From positions 7,073,501 to 7,137,500 of the forward strand of contig CM075765.1 in the NCBI GenBank assembly GCA_037974665.1: DNA of 64,000 nt. The letters run 5' to 3'. The position numbers and the translations under genes are program-made. Source of the DNA: Ehretia macrophylla. Lineage: Eukaryota; Streptophyta; Magnoliopsida; Boraginales; Ehretiaceae. This document shows positions 47,188 through 59,265 of the stretch, in pieces. How positions within the stretch are numbered: position 1 is the first letter of the stretch; every line of letters starts with the position of its first letter. A model generated the notes under the pieces. It saw only the letters and a list, made by a program, of their open reading frames with translations. It had not been told where the DNA came from and did not search any database.

Positions 47188-50100
47188 TGTAACGCCCCGA
47201 TCCCTCATGAGACCGGAGCCCCATTCCAAAACCCGATGTCACACAAGCATGCAAGTTAAACTAGACAATTAAGTAGAACATTAAAGATATTACATATCCT
47301 CTACAACTATCTAATTATTCAAATCTTTCAACTCATATTACAATCCTTCAAACAACACAAATACATACAACTTTGTACTATCAATATACTTTACATCACA
47401 ACACATAAAACACTCATCCACAGCTACAAGCATGCAATGAAACCTCCGAACTCCCTCTAGGGATCCAGCTACTTCTTTACCTGTAAAATGTTAGAAAGAA
47501 GGGGTGAGCATACAATACATACTCAGTGAGGGAGGGAAACAGTTAACCGGGGGTTTTCGAAAAGATTTTCATGCAATGCAACAACTATTCATGTATTCGG
47601 GTACAACACTTAAATATATATCCAATAAACTAGATAACACCCTTTAAGAACTACTATAAGATATAATTAAACAACTTGTCAATCTATACAAAGTAACATT
47701 CAAATATACGAACTAGATATCACATACAAAGAGGTGCAATCACAAATAACTCTCTTGAGGTAGATCTTTATACCCCAACGAAGTTAACAAACCTCTGAGG
47801 TAGGAGATTATGCCCCAGCGAGAATGTCGATCACAAGCACGAACAAGTTATATGACTCCACTCTCCCATGGTAGATCTTTATACCCTAACAAGGTAAGCC
47901 AAGCCTCTGGGGTAAAAGATTATGCCCTAGCGAGAAGGATTGGGAACCATGGTAGCCAAGCTATACCGATAGTCCGATGTTGCCCGGAGTTGAAAGAAAC
48001 TACCATGCCCAAAAACCCAATATTCGAGCACGATATGATTAGCACATTCCCATATTATCAATTTATCACTTGGATAGCACAAGTAAGTTAAATAATAGAA
48101 CACATAATAAACAATTATTGGCTATACAATCAAGCTAGTCAATTAACATTTTACTTACAAAACAACACATAAACTCAAGTGATCACATGTGTAACATTCT
48201 TTAAATTCCAAGTAATACACGAAGAAAATAGTATATTAAGTAACATATACTTTAGCAATAGCAATCCATATAAATAGAAACATCATATACCAACTAAACA
48301 ATAAATTACATAAACATAACCAAAACTAGAAATGCAAATATAATGCAAGTCCCTCACCTTTAGAAAGCCAAGAATTCCCTCTAGTTGCACCAAATCTTCT
48401 TCAATTACCACTCAAGGCCCTACCTAAACACAACAACTTCATTTATCTTAAAGACAACACAATTCACGAACTTTACTGATAGATTACATAAGCTATACAA
48501 ATGCAATTAAACACTTTAATAATCAACTACAAGCCAATTACTAACATGTTGCTCAACTTTCATAAACTAATTTCCTTTGTCCCAATTCAAGCTCATACAA
48601 AACAGAACTCAACCAAATCACAACCCAATCATTCTACCTTCTTAATGACATTTTATGACACTTCTTTAAACTATTGAATCACACTTTTAATGCAAAAGCC
48701 CCGAAAGCCCCGTTGTCACTTTGAACTATAACTACCCAAACCACCCCTCAAATCAATGTCATAGTTGCATTTAAAGTGCTTCCCTGCCTAATAGACACTA
48801 GTTATAACATTCAAACGCACCTGAGCCACCAAATTATAAACAACCCCTTTTGGTTTTAATCCAATTTTACGATATTATTCAAGTTCCACTCGATCCATAC
48901 ACTAATTTAGGTTCACTATCATCAATGGCACTATTAGATAGCAACTAAGCAAGCTTAGAATCAAAATTAACAAAAACCTTAGAAAGCACTATTCATTTCT
49001 CTAACTTTCACAAGCTACCATATCCAAACGAGCTACGATATTTGAAAACTGACTTCACTACCCATTCTTAAGCATATTATGACATGATTCTATGCTATGA
49101 AACCTCACTTTTCCAACAAAACCCCGAAAGTCCACCTAGCACATTCGAACTACATCTATACTAACCGAACACCCAATCAACGCCACAATTGCGTCGAAAG
49201 TGCTTCCATGCACATACAAGACTAACCCTTAACTCAAAACGAGCATGGTCAACACTTTGGTCAAACGTCCCCTTTACGTTTCAATGCAAATTTCTTGATT
49301 TTAACAAGGTAGAACCCATTTACATTGCACATTTATGCATTTTAACATTAATAGCATGTAACTAAATCAAGAAAACACAATTCGAAACGAAAATCACAAA
49401 ACACAAGGGTTTACTATTCATCATCATCCTAAGTTGCATTTTTTCATATTCAACCATAAATCTTGCTAAAAAAAACCATAGAAATAAGTTCTATTAAGTC
49501 AATAGAAGTCATTTGATGCATTGAAATGAATTTACAAGCATTATATAAACAATTACTAAAAATTAAAGTTAAAGCCATAAATATTCATATGCAAAAATAG
49601 GCATGAAATCCCTCACTTAGCTAATTGAAAAGGCTTGGAAGATGATCAATGGAGGCTTAGAAACAATCCTAGGAAAGCTCAAGACAAGATTTGAGGAATT
49701 GGTGAAGAATTTTTCCTTTCTTTTTCTTTTTCTATGCTCCCGGTTTTCTCTTCTTTTTTTTTTTTTTTAGCTCTTGTTTGTTTGTTTTTTTTTTTGCTTA
49801 TAAAATGCCTTATAAAAGATGACAACAAGGAGGTCAAAGGTCAATGGTGGTCAATGGCTCATTTAAAAAGTCAACATGTTATTTAGTTGGCAATTAGTTC
49901 AAAATCAAGTCAAGAAATGCAATTCCAATTAAAACTAGCTAAAACTAAAAACTAAAAATACTATTCACTGGGGACACTCAAAACAATTCTATATCTCTCG
50001 TTTCCGACATGCTACGCTCAAACGATTGATGAACGAATACTTTAAATATGGTAAGTAATGAGAAAAAAATATTAAATTTGAAAGATAAAATAGTTTAAAA

Positions 50101-51821
50101 TACACTCTGGGCTCAGAGCTACTTTTTCATTTAGTTGAAAACAAAGTAAATAAATTCAAGAAAATGAAACCGAATAATATAAATAATAAAATTAGTTAAT
50201 ATTCATTTCAAATAACTGATGTATTCATATTTTCAGGCTTATTTCTTTGTTTTTTAAGAATAATTATGCACATTTGTTGGAAAGATTGATCACTTTAATT
50301 GTGTTTTTGTGCAGGTAGGAATAAAATCTAGATAGAGCAATTGAAGTAGAATTTGAAAGAAAATATATTAAAGGAGCGAAGTGAGAAATTATGGATTGAT
50401 GTTGTGCTGAAAAACTTGTGAAAGAAATTGCAAAAGAAAAAGAAATTAAAAAAGGAAAAAAATAATGTTTGGCCAAGGCTAAAAAGCCTTGGTCGTAGAT
50501 CAGCCAAGTCCAATTTGGACTTGGCATAAAAAGTGAACAAAGTCCACGTGGGACTTAAAAAGGCCTAAGGCCATGTAGACCAAAACCACAAAATAGGGTA
50601 GTGGAATTTGGCTTATAAAAGGAAGCTTTGCGGTGCAAATAAAAAGAGAGAGAACATGAAGCTTTGCGGGGAGAAAGAAGAGAGACAATACAGAGAGCTT
50701 GGATGGCAAGAAAAAAGAAAAAGGCAGTGCGGAAAAGAGAATAGAGAATCAGAGGAGCAACGAGCTTTATTCGATTTCAGCTTTCGTTTGAGGCTTTGTC
50801 ATACAATTGGATTTAGATTAAGTACTTTTTGACTTATTTAAATTATTTTATAGGGAAGTTTATAGTAATTTCTTTTCATAACTTTGATTTAAATTTGTTA
50901 AACATGCGTAGCTAAGTTATTATTTAAGGTAGGATTACTATGTAATAGTTTAATTTTATGGTCTTGAACTTGCTTTGAATATTTTGATACGAATTTTATA
51001 TATTTGATTTACATGCTTTATCATATATATCATATTATTTTATTATGCTTGTAGCTAGTGATTAATAGGAATTTATACGATAGATCATATATATAAATAG
51101 GGCTTTATTGCGAAAACTATAGGTAGTACCGTAGTTTTTCACACTTAATTAATTAACTCGTGAGCTTAGGATTTTAGGACAAATCTATACTCCGGCTAGA
51201 TAAAGGACTTGGAGATAGTGTTGCATCTCTAAACTAGGTCTAACCCGTTAATTTGTTAACTTTAAGTGATTATTTAATTAATTAGGCTTGTAGTCTAATT
51301 TTGTATCAAAATAGAAAATCCTAAGTTCGAGCCTAGAATTAAAGCTTTGCATAGGAATCCGATCCCTAAACTCTTCCCAATTGTCATTCAAACCTCAATT
51401 TTAGATTTTGCATTTAATTTCACTCTTATTTTATTTTTAGTTAGCTCTCATTCAAAACACCAAATTTATAATTTAATTTAATCACTTAGGCACTTTACCT
51501 AGACTTTTCCATGAACTTTCAAATTGTCTCCCTATGGATTCGACCTCGCACTAGCACACTACGCTACAATCACTCGTGCACTTGCGAGTTAAAACTTGGC
51601 TTATAATTGATCTTAAATTTTATACCCTAAGCTAAGCACCCATCAATAACTAATTTAGTTATTATTTAAATATTATTTGAATATTTTAAAGAAACATAAA
51701 AATAATGCTAGAATGAATAAATTAATTAAAATAAACACTTAATTCATGCTAGCATTCAAGATGAAACCTAATTATACGCAAATAAGTATTATTCTCTATA
51801 TGCCAGGTTCGAGGTATCACA
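47188..51821 (-). mobile_element. Tekay/Del-like solo LTR, 3.2 kb plus nested insert, TSD GAAAG
   Basis: Plus strand runs TGTAACGCCCCGATCC...GAGGTATCACA; GAAAG flanks it at 47183-47187 and 51822-51826. On the minus strand the end is GGATCGGGGCGTTACA, like the LTR at 1-1300. Net length without the Athila solo LTR (50217-51645) and its duplication is 3200 bp. The LTR core (minus) GCTCACC...TTTACAGG is at 47510-47480. T-rich runs at 49750-49800. Frames inside (47810-48091, 50264-50832) are non-coding by-products. Because both ends and the duplication are exact, this is a solo LTR and not a fragment. Confidence 0.92.
50217..51645 (+). mobile_element. Athila/Tat-type solo LTR, 1429 bp, TSD ATAAC
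   Basis: TGATGTATTCATATTTTC...AAGCACCCATCA, flanked by ATAAC at 50212-50216 and 51646-51650. The 3' end has the Athila/Tat signature: CTATGGATTCGACCTCGCAC, then CTCGTGCACTTGCGAG. A TATAAAA at 50614 could be the promoter. A perfect 8-bp hairpin, CCAAGGCT-AAAA-AGCCTTGG, lies at 50473-50492. It is a different subfamily from the LTR of 38526-40015. The overlapping frames here are by-products. Confidence 0.92.
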
Positions 51822-51826
51822 GAAAG

Positions 51827-53840
51827 AATGAAGATATTGTAGGTACTCAAGAAGATGGAACTCAGGGTAAACCTACCACATCAAAATCTCAAGAAGATGG
51901 GTCTCCCAGTACTTCAAAGAATTACAACCAATCTTGAAAAGGAAGAGTAACCAATATCGAATCAAGATGAATAACCAACAACCAATGGCCAAAGCATTGA
52001 TCAAAATCTACCAAGATGTTGAAAGTTTGGACTTGATTATGTTAAAGAAATCGGGAATCAAATGGATACATCAACCATGCTCAATAATGGTCAATAAGGT
52101 AAATAGATTGATAAAAATAAACATAGAGGTATGATCAATAATCTATTATATCTAATTACCTCTAAACCTGATTTGATGGTTGTTATGTACTTATATGCTT
52201 ATGTGCTTGTTTCAATCATGTCTTAAAAAACTCATTAAAATTTTGAAACAAGAAAATGATAAATGTCTTTCTATCATGGCTCTAAATGGTTATCATGGTT
52301 CTTAGATGGATTGCATACTTGAACTATTTGACTTTATCTCTTCTTGCAATGTGTATAGATTGTTATAGAAAATCATAGATTATGACACATTTGGATATTT
52401 GGTTCTAGCATGTGTTGTATACCTTTGTGAGAATGGCATATACATGTTTGAGATGAATCTATTGAGAAGAAGAATCTATATGAAAGCCTTAATTGTATGA
52501 AAATATAGCATGTGGTTGTAGAGAGATATGTACCTTGAGGAGAAAAATATTGTTGAACTTATATACCATTACCATCTCTAGATTATTGTTCATGGCATTG
52601 GATTCATCTCTTGCTCCTTAGCGCACTTATTAATTGTTTATGTTGATTATAAAGGAGAAAAATGCATGATTTCAACATTGATGAAATGTCAAATAAATTT
52701 AGAAATTTGATTATCTTGCCAAAAGAGGAGTGTAAAATTTTTACTTGGGTTTGTTTTGGAATGCTTCTTGTTAAAAAGGAAAAGAATTGGAACTTATGTG
52801 ATAAATGCCTTGAATACCGTTCGTTTCTTATAGCTCTTAATTTGTTATATGCTTTGGTTAAAGGGGGAGATTTTATTTCTAGTGGTATTCAAGTGAGAAA
52901 AGTAATGTTAATTATGTGAGTATCAAAGGGAAAGAATATGCTCAAATGTGACTAAATTGGTATGTTATGAATTATGCTTGAATTAAATGTTCAAAGTTAT
53001 GATGATTATATAATTGAGATATGCATATAGTAAAGGGGAAGGGGAACCTACATGTTTGAATGAAATCTTACTGATGCATGATCTTATGGGAAATATGATG
53101 TTGTGCATAAGAATAACTTATGATGAATGTGATACTATGACGAAATGCTATGAGCTTATGCATTGTGCTAATATATGGTTGATTATTTGTGATTATGAGA
53201 CTTGTCCTTGTGAGGAATATGATACTATCATCACTATGAATGTTAAAAAAGAAGTGGTTTATAGAAGGCTTGTGTTTAAAATGAACAATATATGCCTTAT
53301 GTTTTTCTATGCCAAAAGGGTGATATTGAGGAGAACACTCATGTGCTTAAATGCTTAATGCCTTCATGCTATATAGCAAGTTTAGTGAATATGTGAACAT
53401 GCACTTAGTAAGGGAAAGACTTGCGGAAAATTCCATTTTAGGTAAAACTCCATTGTGATGTCATTTCATACAAGATCCCATTGTGATAATATCTTGAGTA
53501 AGATCCCATTGTGATGCAATCTTACAAACATGCATATACCTCCTTATTGTGATTATTTGTTTCTATTGATGACAAAGGGGGAAAAAGATATGCTAAGATA
53601 TGATGTGATATGGTGATAGGGGGAGCTTCCTTAAATCTATCTTGGCTAACATATCAATAGTTTGGAATTTGAAGATCCATATGTGCTTTATTGGTTCAAA
53701 TCTTACTATCTTGATTCATAATTTACTTAATGCATAATGTATGCTGGAGTCAAGCCTTGAAGCTTCCATGTTCATGCTAAAATGTGCTTAACTTGAATAT
53801 TATCTTTGTTATAGCATATTGTGATTTGTCATCATCAAAA
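51827..53840 (+). pseudogene. Copia pol fragments and 3' region, right of the nested LTR
   Basis: Near 52100-52190 the DNA encodes HRGMINNLLYL and SKPDLMV across frames, a Copia RT C-terminal block. The same block also appears at 46930-47010, left of the nested LTR. The rest is decayed 3' sequence. The frames 52662-52919 and 53014-53358 have no recognisable domain. Imperfect repeats of AGATCCCATTGTGAT occur at 53440-53530. Confidence 0.55.
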
Positions 53841-53850
53841 AGCGGGAGAT
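53841..53850 (+). promoter_or_regulatory. Polypurine tract of the SIRE-type element
   Basis: AGCGGGAGAT after CATCAAAA, directly before TGTTAGCC. The usual SIRE form is AAGGGGGAGAT. Confidence 0.85.
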
Positions 53851-55717
53851 TGTTAGCCTTGTGTCTAAATGCATCATTTTGATGATAACAAATCTTTGTT
53901 ATTTGGTTGTATCAAGTGTGATTGAGTTAATGTGTTTGTATTGTCGAACTCACACTTGTGACTCTTGTGGATAAATTGTATATATTTTTTTTAGTCAAAA
54001 ATTGATTGGTGGCATATCTTGCATAGAGAGAAAAATGGGATTGTTCATATGAAGAATGCAAGTATAATTGGATTTGTTAAGTGTGTTTGTTCTAAGATGT
54101 CTATATATCATTATAAGTCAATTTGTACTTGAGTGTTTTGGCTTGTGTGGATAGTATTGTACTAATGTTCTTATGAGCCAAAATATCTTGTGAATGCTTG
54201 GTGTTGAAAGAGGAAAAGTATCTTACACAAAAAAGGCAAATGATTTTGATTAAAGAATAGTTGCAAGATTGAGAATATGCAAATTATATTGGTCATTATT
54301 GAATACACGATCAACATCACCAAAAGCATGAAAAATTGAAGTCTTGAAGAGTTGAAGAAATGAAGATTATATTTCAAGAATCAATACTTGAAGACATGAA
54401 GACGAAGTAGCGTTATAAGGTTGGAGACGTAGAGACATAAGGGGTAGCAACTTAAAAATGTCGTTTGCGTTAGTTTTGCATTTTATGGTTCAAGCACTTG
54501 GAAATCTTCCAAAACTATTTTTAAATCTTTCCTCAAGAGTTTTGAAAAGATTTTAAAAGAGTAAATGATTGGAATATCTTCTAAAAAAATGCTCTTATAA
54601 GGTTTAAATATTTTATCTTCAAAAGATTTATTTTTTGGTTGAAAATTTGTTTTAAACTCTTGATTATAAAAATCGATTTTAATCTTTCCACAAGAGTTTA
54701 AAAAATGTTTTAATGAGATTTAAAGGTTGGAAACACTTTAGAAGAAGTGTTTTTGAAGTGTCTAAATTTTTCCCCTTCGAAAATTTGGATTTTGGGCTCA
54801 ATTTCGCAAAATCCAAAAACTTGCACTATTTATATCCGATAAATGGCTCGTATGAATATTCGTCGGTCTTTTACAGAATGTGTCGGATGAATCAAATTGG
54901 ACGAATGCCTAGACTGACAGCTCATCCGACATTATCAAAAATTTGAAAAAAATAGTCATTAAAGAGTAGTTGCAGCATTTTCTTTAAATGCCAAATCAAT
55001 CTATTTCATCAAACAACTCTTCTAACAACTCCAAAACATTATATATTGATTCTAAGCTTCAAATTTGATATATTTCAATCAATATACACCAAGCTTGAGC
55101 TATAACTTGAAAATCTATTGAGCATTCAAAGATTTCACTTGTATTATCTACTCATTGAAGAGTTTTGATTGTTCTTCATTGTAGTGTCATTCAAATACTC
55201 AAAATTTTGTATTGTATACACTCTTGGACTCTAGATTAGGATTGAGAGAATCCTTGTTAAGAGAAAAGTGTAGAGAAAAGTGTGGAAAAATCCTTTGTGC
55301 ACTTAAATGAAGAGGGATAGTAGGTTGGAGTTTTACCTACATTTGAAAAAGCTTATATTTTCTCTTGTGGACTCAAGAGAGAATTGTTCTAAGTTGGTTT
55401 GTGCTTCACCAACATTTGAAGAAGTATTGATTTAGTGGAGTTTAGGAAATCCTAAGGGAAGAAGACCTTAGGTGGTGGAGTAGGCCTTTAGAAGTTTGAA
55501 CCACTTGAAAATATCGAGTTTGATTTCTCTCCCTACTCTATTTACATTCATTGTCATATAATTGCTTAGAGTATTTATCTTGCTCTTGTGTGTGATTTTA
55601 TTCATCATAATATCTTTTTTCTAGTTATTCACACAAGGTGTTTGATAAATTGTCTCAAAAAGTTTTTTGTGGGTTATAGTAAACTCTTAAATAGCAATAT
55701 TTTGTTATAATCTTAAT
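53851..55717 (+). mobile_element. SIRE-type Copia 3' LTR, 3' end truncated
   Basis: Collinear with 42537-44456 from TGTTAGCCTTGTGTC to AATCTTAAT, then departs; the last 35 bp or so (CACCCCCTCTTAAG...ACTAACA) are missing. It also lacks a segment present in the 5' LTR near 42780-42830. Confidence 0.85.
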
Positions 55718-56923
55718 ATAGAACCTCCAAAGGTCATTTTCGTAATATAATCTTCTCATCTATTTTAGAGGAAGATTGAGTTGCAGGAAGTTATTATCCC
55801 ACATTCAAATAATCACTACCTTACTGGGTAGGGTAGGATTGGGTTGGGCCAGCCTGCATTGGGTGCGCAAACCCCAATTTCCAACACATATGATAAACGT
55901 CAAAGCACAATGCACATCAAGTATGTTGAAAAGCATATGGTCGAGGATATGCAAGTAGGAGTAGATCTATATGGTAAGCTTCATCCAAATCGACGTACAT
56001 ATTCACAAAGTGTGCATAAAATCCATTTATGTAGAAACCTCTCACACAACATAACCACAACCGATGACGTAGCAATACATCTATAGAAGCAACACAATCA
56101 ATGTCTTAAATCACATGCTAAAAGTGCAGTCTGAATTCAAATACCCATAAGCGCTCCTCAAATTAGTGGTCATTTTCATCTTACGTGGACACTTCACAGA
56201 TCTCAAAAGGACAGTATCTTAGGTACAAATTGGACAAAGTTTTACTTGAACTGGATAATTAAATGACCCCTACATTAGCCAATTACGTCATTAGGACTCA
56301 TGAATCTAAGTCCCGTCAAATAAATAATGTTGTGTGCAGATAAAAAATTGTCAAAAGAAAAGCTCTCAGTCAATCAAAGAAGTCCTCATTCTACCAACTT
56401 CTCTTCTCACATTAAATTGTCGTAAATGACAACATATTTATATATAAAGGTAGATGAGTTTCCCAACATGAGCAGCCCAAATATACATATGTGTAAACGC
56501 TAGCGAAAACTGCACCTTTGTTTATCATAGCAATTTGTCTTGGTGTTACTAAAGACTTGTATGCTTAAACGCTTGCACAAGTGCTTTTTACAGAACTCGC
56601 ACATGTAAGTTTTCCACTTTATGTGAGAGATGGATCCTTCAATGAAGACTCATGCAATAACTTTTCATTGAGAAGATCTGCTTGACAGATCTCTAGATTA
56701 GTCACAGAAACAACTAATCTAAATCAAGGTTTGCATTTCACTGTAGTGACCTAAAAAGCAACCTGATGATACACTACGTGATCATAGTTATATACATTTG
56801 CTCTACCAATAAAGTTTTGAAACCCAAACAAACAAGGATTTTACATTGACTTGGAGTCAATGATAGCTCATTAACATCTGCTCGTCTTTCTATAATCTTT
56901 CTCACTGTAAACCACCTTTCCCT
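55718..56923. other. 5' flank of the receptor-kinase remnant; no gene recognised
   Basis: No supported gene. The frames at 55776 and 55844 show no known domain. Composition is less repeat-like than the rest of the window, so part may be original single-copy promoter DNA of the gene at 56969. Confidence 0.45.
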
Positions 56924-56932
56924 TTATATAAA
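56924..56932 (+). promoter_or_regulatory. Putative TATA box of the receptor-kinase remnant
   Basis: TTATATAAA 37 bases before the ATG at 56969, in a pyrimidine-rich setting (CCTTTCCC). The position suits a short 5' leader. Confidence 0.4.
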
Positions 56933-57180
56933 GCAAATCAGAACAACGATAAACAAAGGTATTCTTCAATGTCTCCTTTCTTGAAATTTTTCCTTCTATT
57001 TTCCTTCCATGCAGCCGAAGCTTAACAAAGATACTCCAATATAAGTCATGGTTCTTCTTTAACTCTAGATATTAACAAATCATGGTTGTCACTCTCTGGA
57101 CTTTATGCTTTTGGATTTATGCTGATAGAAATCATATGTCGTCGAAGAAGTGTGGATTGGAGTTTTCCTGAAGATGAATC

Positions 57181-57550
57181 TGTCATGAACCAAAATACTT
57201 CAGGTGTTAACCATATGGGAGATGACGTGGCAGGAAATGAGCAGCAAGCATGTGATGTGATTCAGTTACGCAAGAGCTCAAGCACAAAAAAAAAATGCCC
57301 ATCTACCTGGAGGAATTTGTTACCAAATGACGCAGTGCATGAAGAGGGAGCCTATATATGAAACAATGAATGTAACAACAGAGTAGGCAAAAAGTTGTAA
57401 ACAGTTTCTATATTTCTCTTCTTCTTCTGGAGCTTCCAATTGCTCTAAAAATTGGATCTATCCTTGTAATTTCAGTTCTGCCAAATTCAATACAATCAAA
57501 AGCTTCTGTGGCTCTGTTAATTTCTATTCTTAAATAGTTGATCTATCGCA
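57181..57550 (+). mobile_element. Reina 5' LTR (370 bp)
   Basis: TGTCATGAACCAAAATAC...TTGATCTATCGCA. TATATATGAAAC at 57351 may be the TATA region. Its first bases extend the kinase reading frame as junk codons (57181-57361). Confidence 0.92.
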
Positions 57551-57565
57551 TTGGTGCTTTCATTC
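57551..57565 (+). promoter_or_regulatory. Primer-binding region of the Reina element
   Basis: TTGGTGCTTTCATTC directly after the LTR. This is the form I associate with plant Reina elements; I do not assign the tRNA. Confidence 0.65.
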
Positions 57566-57573
57566 TCCGAACA

Positions 57574-59265
57574 ATGGCCGAGGGTACCCGTTTCAAAGTG
57601 GTGGAAGAAACTCTTCGCAGCCAATCTCAACTTCTCGACTCCCTCCAATCAGCAATTTCCACCCAACAGCAATCGATGGAACAGCTTGCTTTCCAATATA
57701 CTACAATGGACGACAAGCTCAACCAGTTGCTGCGTTCCGACAACTCCTCCTCCTCTCGTACCTTCCCTCCTCCTACCTCCGGTGGGCCTTCCAGTGGGTC
57801 TTTTAACCTTACTCGTTCTCTTCGCTTAGATTTCCCTCGCTTCGATGGATCTGATGCTGTTGGATGGGTCTTCAAAGCCGAACAATTCTTTGACTACTAC
57901 CGCATCGATGACTCCCAACGCCTCACCATCACCTCCTTCCACATGGACGGTATTGCCCTACAGTGGTACCAGTGGATGGCTCGCAATAATTCCTTGACTT
58001 CTTGGTCCCAATTCACCACAACTCTTGAAGCTCGATTCGCTCCTCTTGAATTTGAAAATTCCCATGGTTCACTTGCTAAACTTACTCAGTAAGGGTCTGT
58101 CGCTGATTATCAAGCAGCGTTTGAGGCCCTCGCTAATCGCACAACCAATCTTCCATCTAACTTTCTTGTTCACTGCTTTGTCTCCGGTCTCAGATCTGAC
58201 ATTAAACATGAAGTGCTTGCTTTTCGATCCACTTCTATGGTTAATGCCATTCGTTTGGCTCGCTTACAGGAGACCAAATTGGAGGCCCTTCGTTCGTCTT
58301 CTGCCCGTGGCCCACTATCGCGCGGCTCCCAGCCCACCATCTAAATTCCTAGCCTTCCTCCACAGCCCACTACATTTTTGTATCCTGGCCCACGTCTACA
58401 GCCCACGACAAACTCCTCTTCCAGTCCACTCCTACCTTCATCTCACAGACCAGCTCCACTCACGTCAATTCTGCCTCTACATCCATCATCGTCTTTCACT
58501 CATTCACCCGCTCCACCGTCTCCATCCGTTATATCTCCGTCATCTCTTCCGATTTGTCGACTGTCGGCAGCTGAAATACAAGCCAAACGTGAAAAAGGCT
58601 TGTGTTACTCCTGTGACAGCAAATGGTCTCCATCCCATCGTTGTAAATCTTCTCCGAAGCTCCTTTTACTTGATTTCGAGTCTGACTCTGAGTCTCCTCC
58701 TCCCTCTTCTCCAACAGAACCACCTGATTCTAGCTCCGATCTTCCTATCACTGAAATTTCCTACCATGCCTTGGCGGGTCATCAATCCCTCACCACATTC
58801 CGTCTCAATGGCATTCGTTTGGGTGCTTCGGTCCAACTCCTTGTGGATGGGGGTAGTACCCATAATTTTGTACAGACAAGAGTGGCTCACTACTTGGCTT
58901 TACCGATTGAACCGTCGCCTACGTTCGCCGTTGTTGTTGGTAGTGGCGAACGTCTTCGGACTGAAGGATGTGTTCGACAAGCCAAAATCACCATTCAAGA
59001 CCATGAGATCTGTACTAATCTTTATGTCCTGCCGTGACATGGGTCTGACATTGTGTTGGGTATATCTTGGCTTGTTACTTTGGGCGACATTCGCCTTAAT
59101 TATGCCAATTTGACTTTGGGATTTCAACACCAAGGCCGGAACATTGAGCTCAAAGGAGAAGCTTCACCTATAGTAGAATCTGTGCAGTATAAAGGTTTTC
59201 GGCAGATTCGTGAGACTGATGCAGCGGCTGAATATTTCAGATTGGAGGTTCTGCCTTTAACTTAG
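57574..59265 (+). pseudogene. Reina gag-protease, three in-frame stops
   Basis: ATG 57574 (MAEGTRFKVVEETLRSQ) starts a single frame that is readable to 59265. A helical N-terminus is followed by the retrotransposon-gag core (RLDFPRFDGSDAVGWVFK, QWYQWMARNNS, GSVADYQAAFEALANR), a Pro/Ser-rich linker and the zinc knuckle CYSCDSKWSPSHRC (about residue 343). The retropepsin motif LLVDGGSTHNF is near residue 422. Stops interrupt at 58090 (TAA), 58342 (TAA) and 59035 (TGA), and the frame ends at TAG 59263. All fit single C-to-T changes (CAA, CAA, CGA, CAG). Gag packages RNA and protease matures the polyprotein. The long second-frame ORF at 58025-59113 is a by-product. Confidence 0.92.

Larger units (their letters stand above)
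42537..55717 (+). mobile_element. SIRE-type Copia retrotransposon, decayed, with nested solo LTRs
   Basis: Direct LTRs 42537-44456 and 53851-55717 begin TGTTAACCTTATGTC and TGTTAGCCTTGTGTC and stay alignable along their length. A Met-tRNA-type PBS follows the first LTR and a polypurine tract (AAAAAGCGGGAGAT) precedes the second. Gag with a CCHC knuckle and scraps of Copia RT lie between. The second LTR lacks its last 35 bp or so, so no target duplication can be checked. The interior is interrupted by a 3.2-kb solo LTR that itself holds a 1.43-kb solo LTR. Confidence 0.87.

Noticed and set aside
57086..57361. 91-codon frame as an independent kinase-like gene
   Set aside because: The first third is the kinase remnant and the rest is Reina LTR; it is a chimeric frame created by the insertion.
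58025..59113. 362-codon open frame
   Set aside because: It overlaps the Reina gag-protease in another frame. Its Pro/Leu-rich product has no domain, while the other frame has clear gag, zinc-knuckle and protease motifs.
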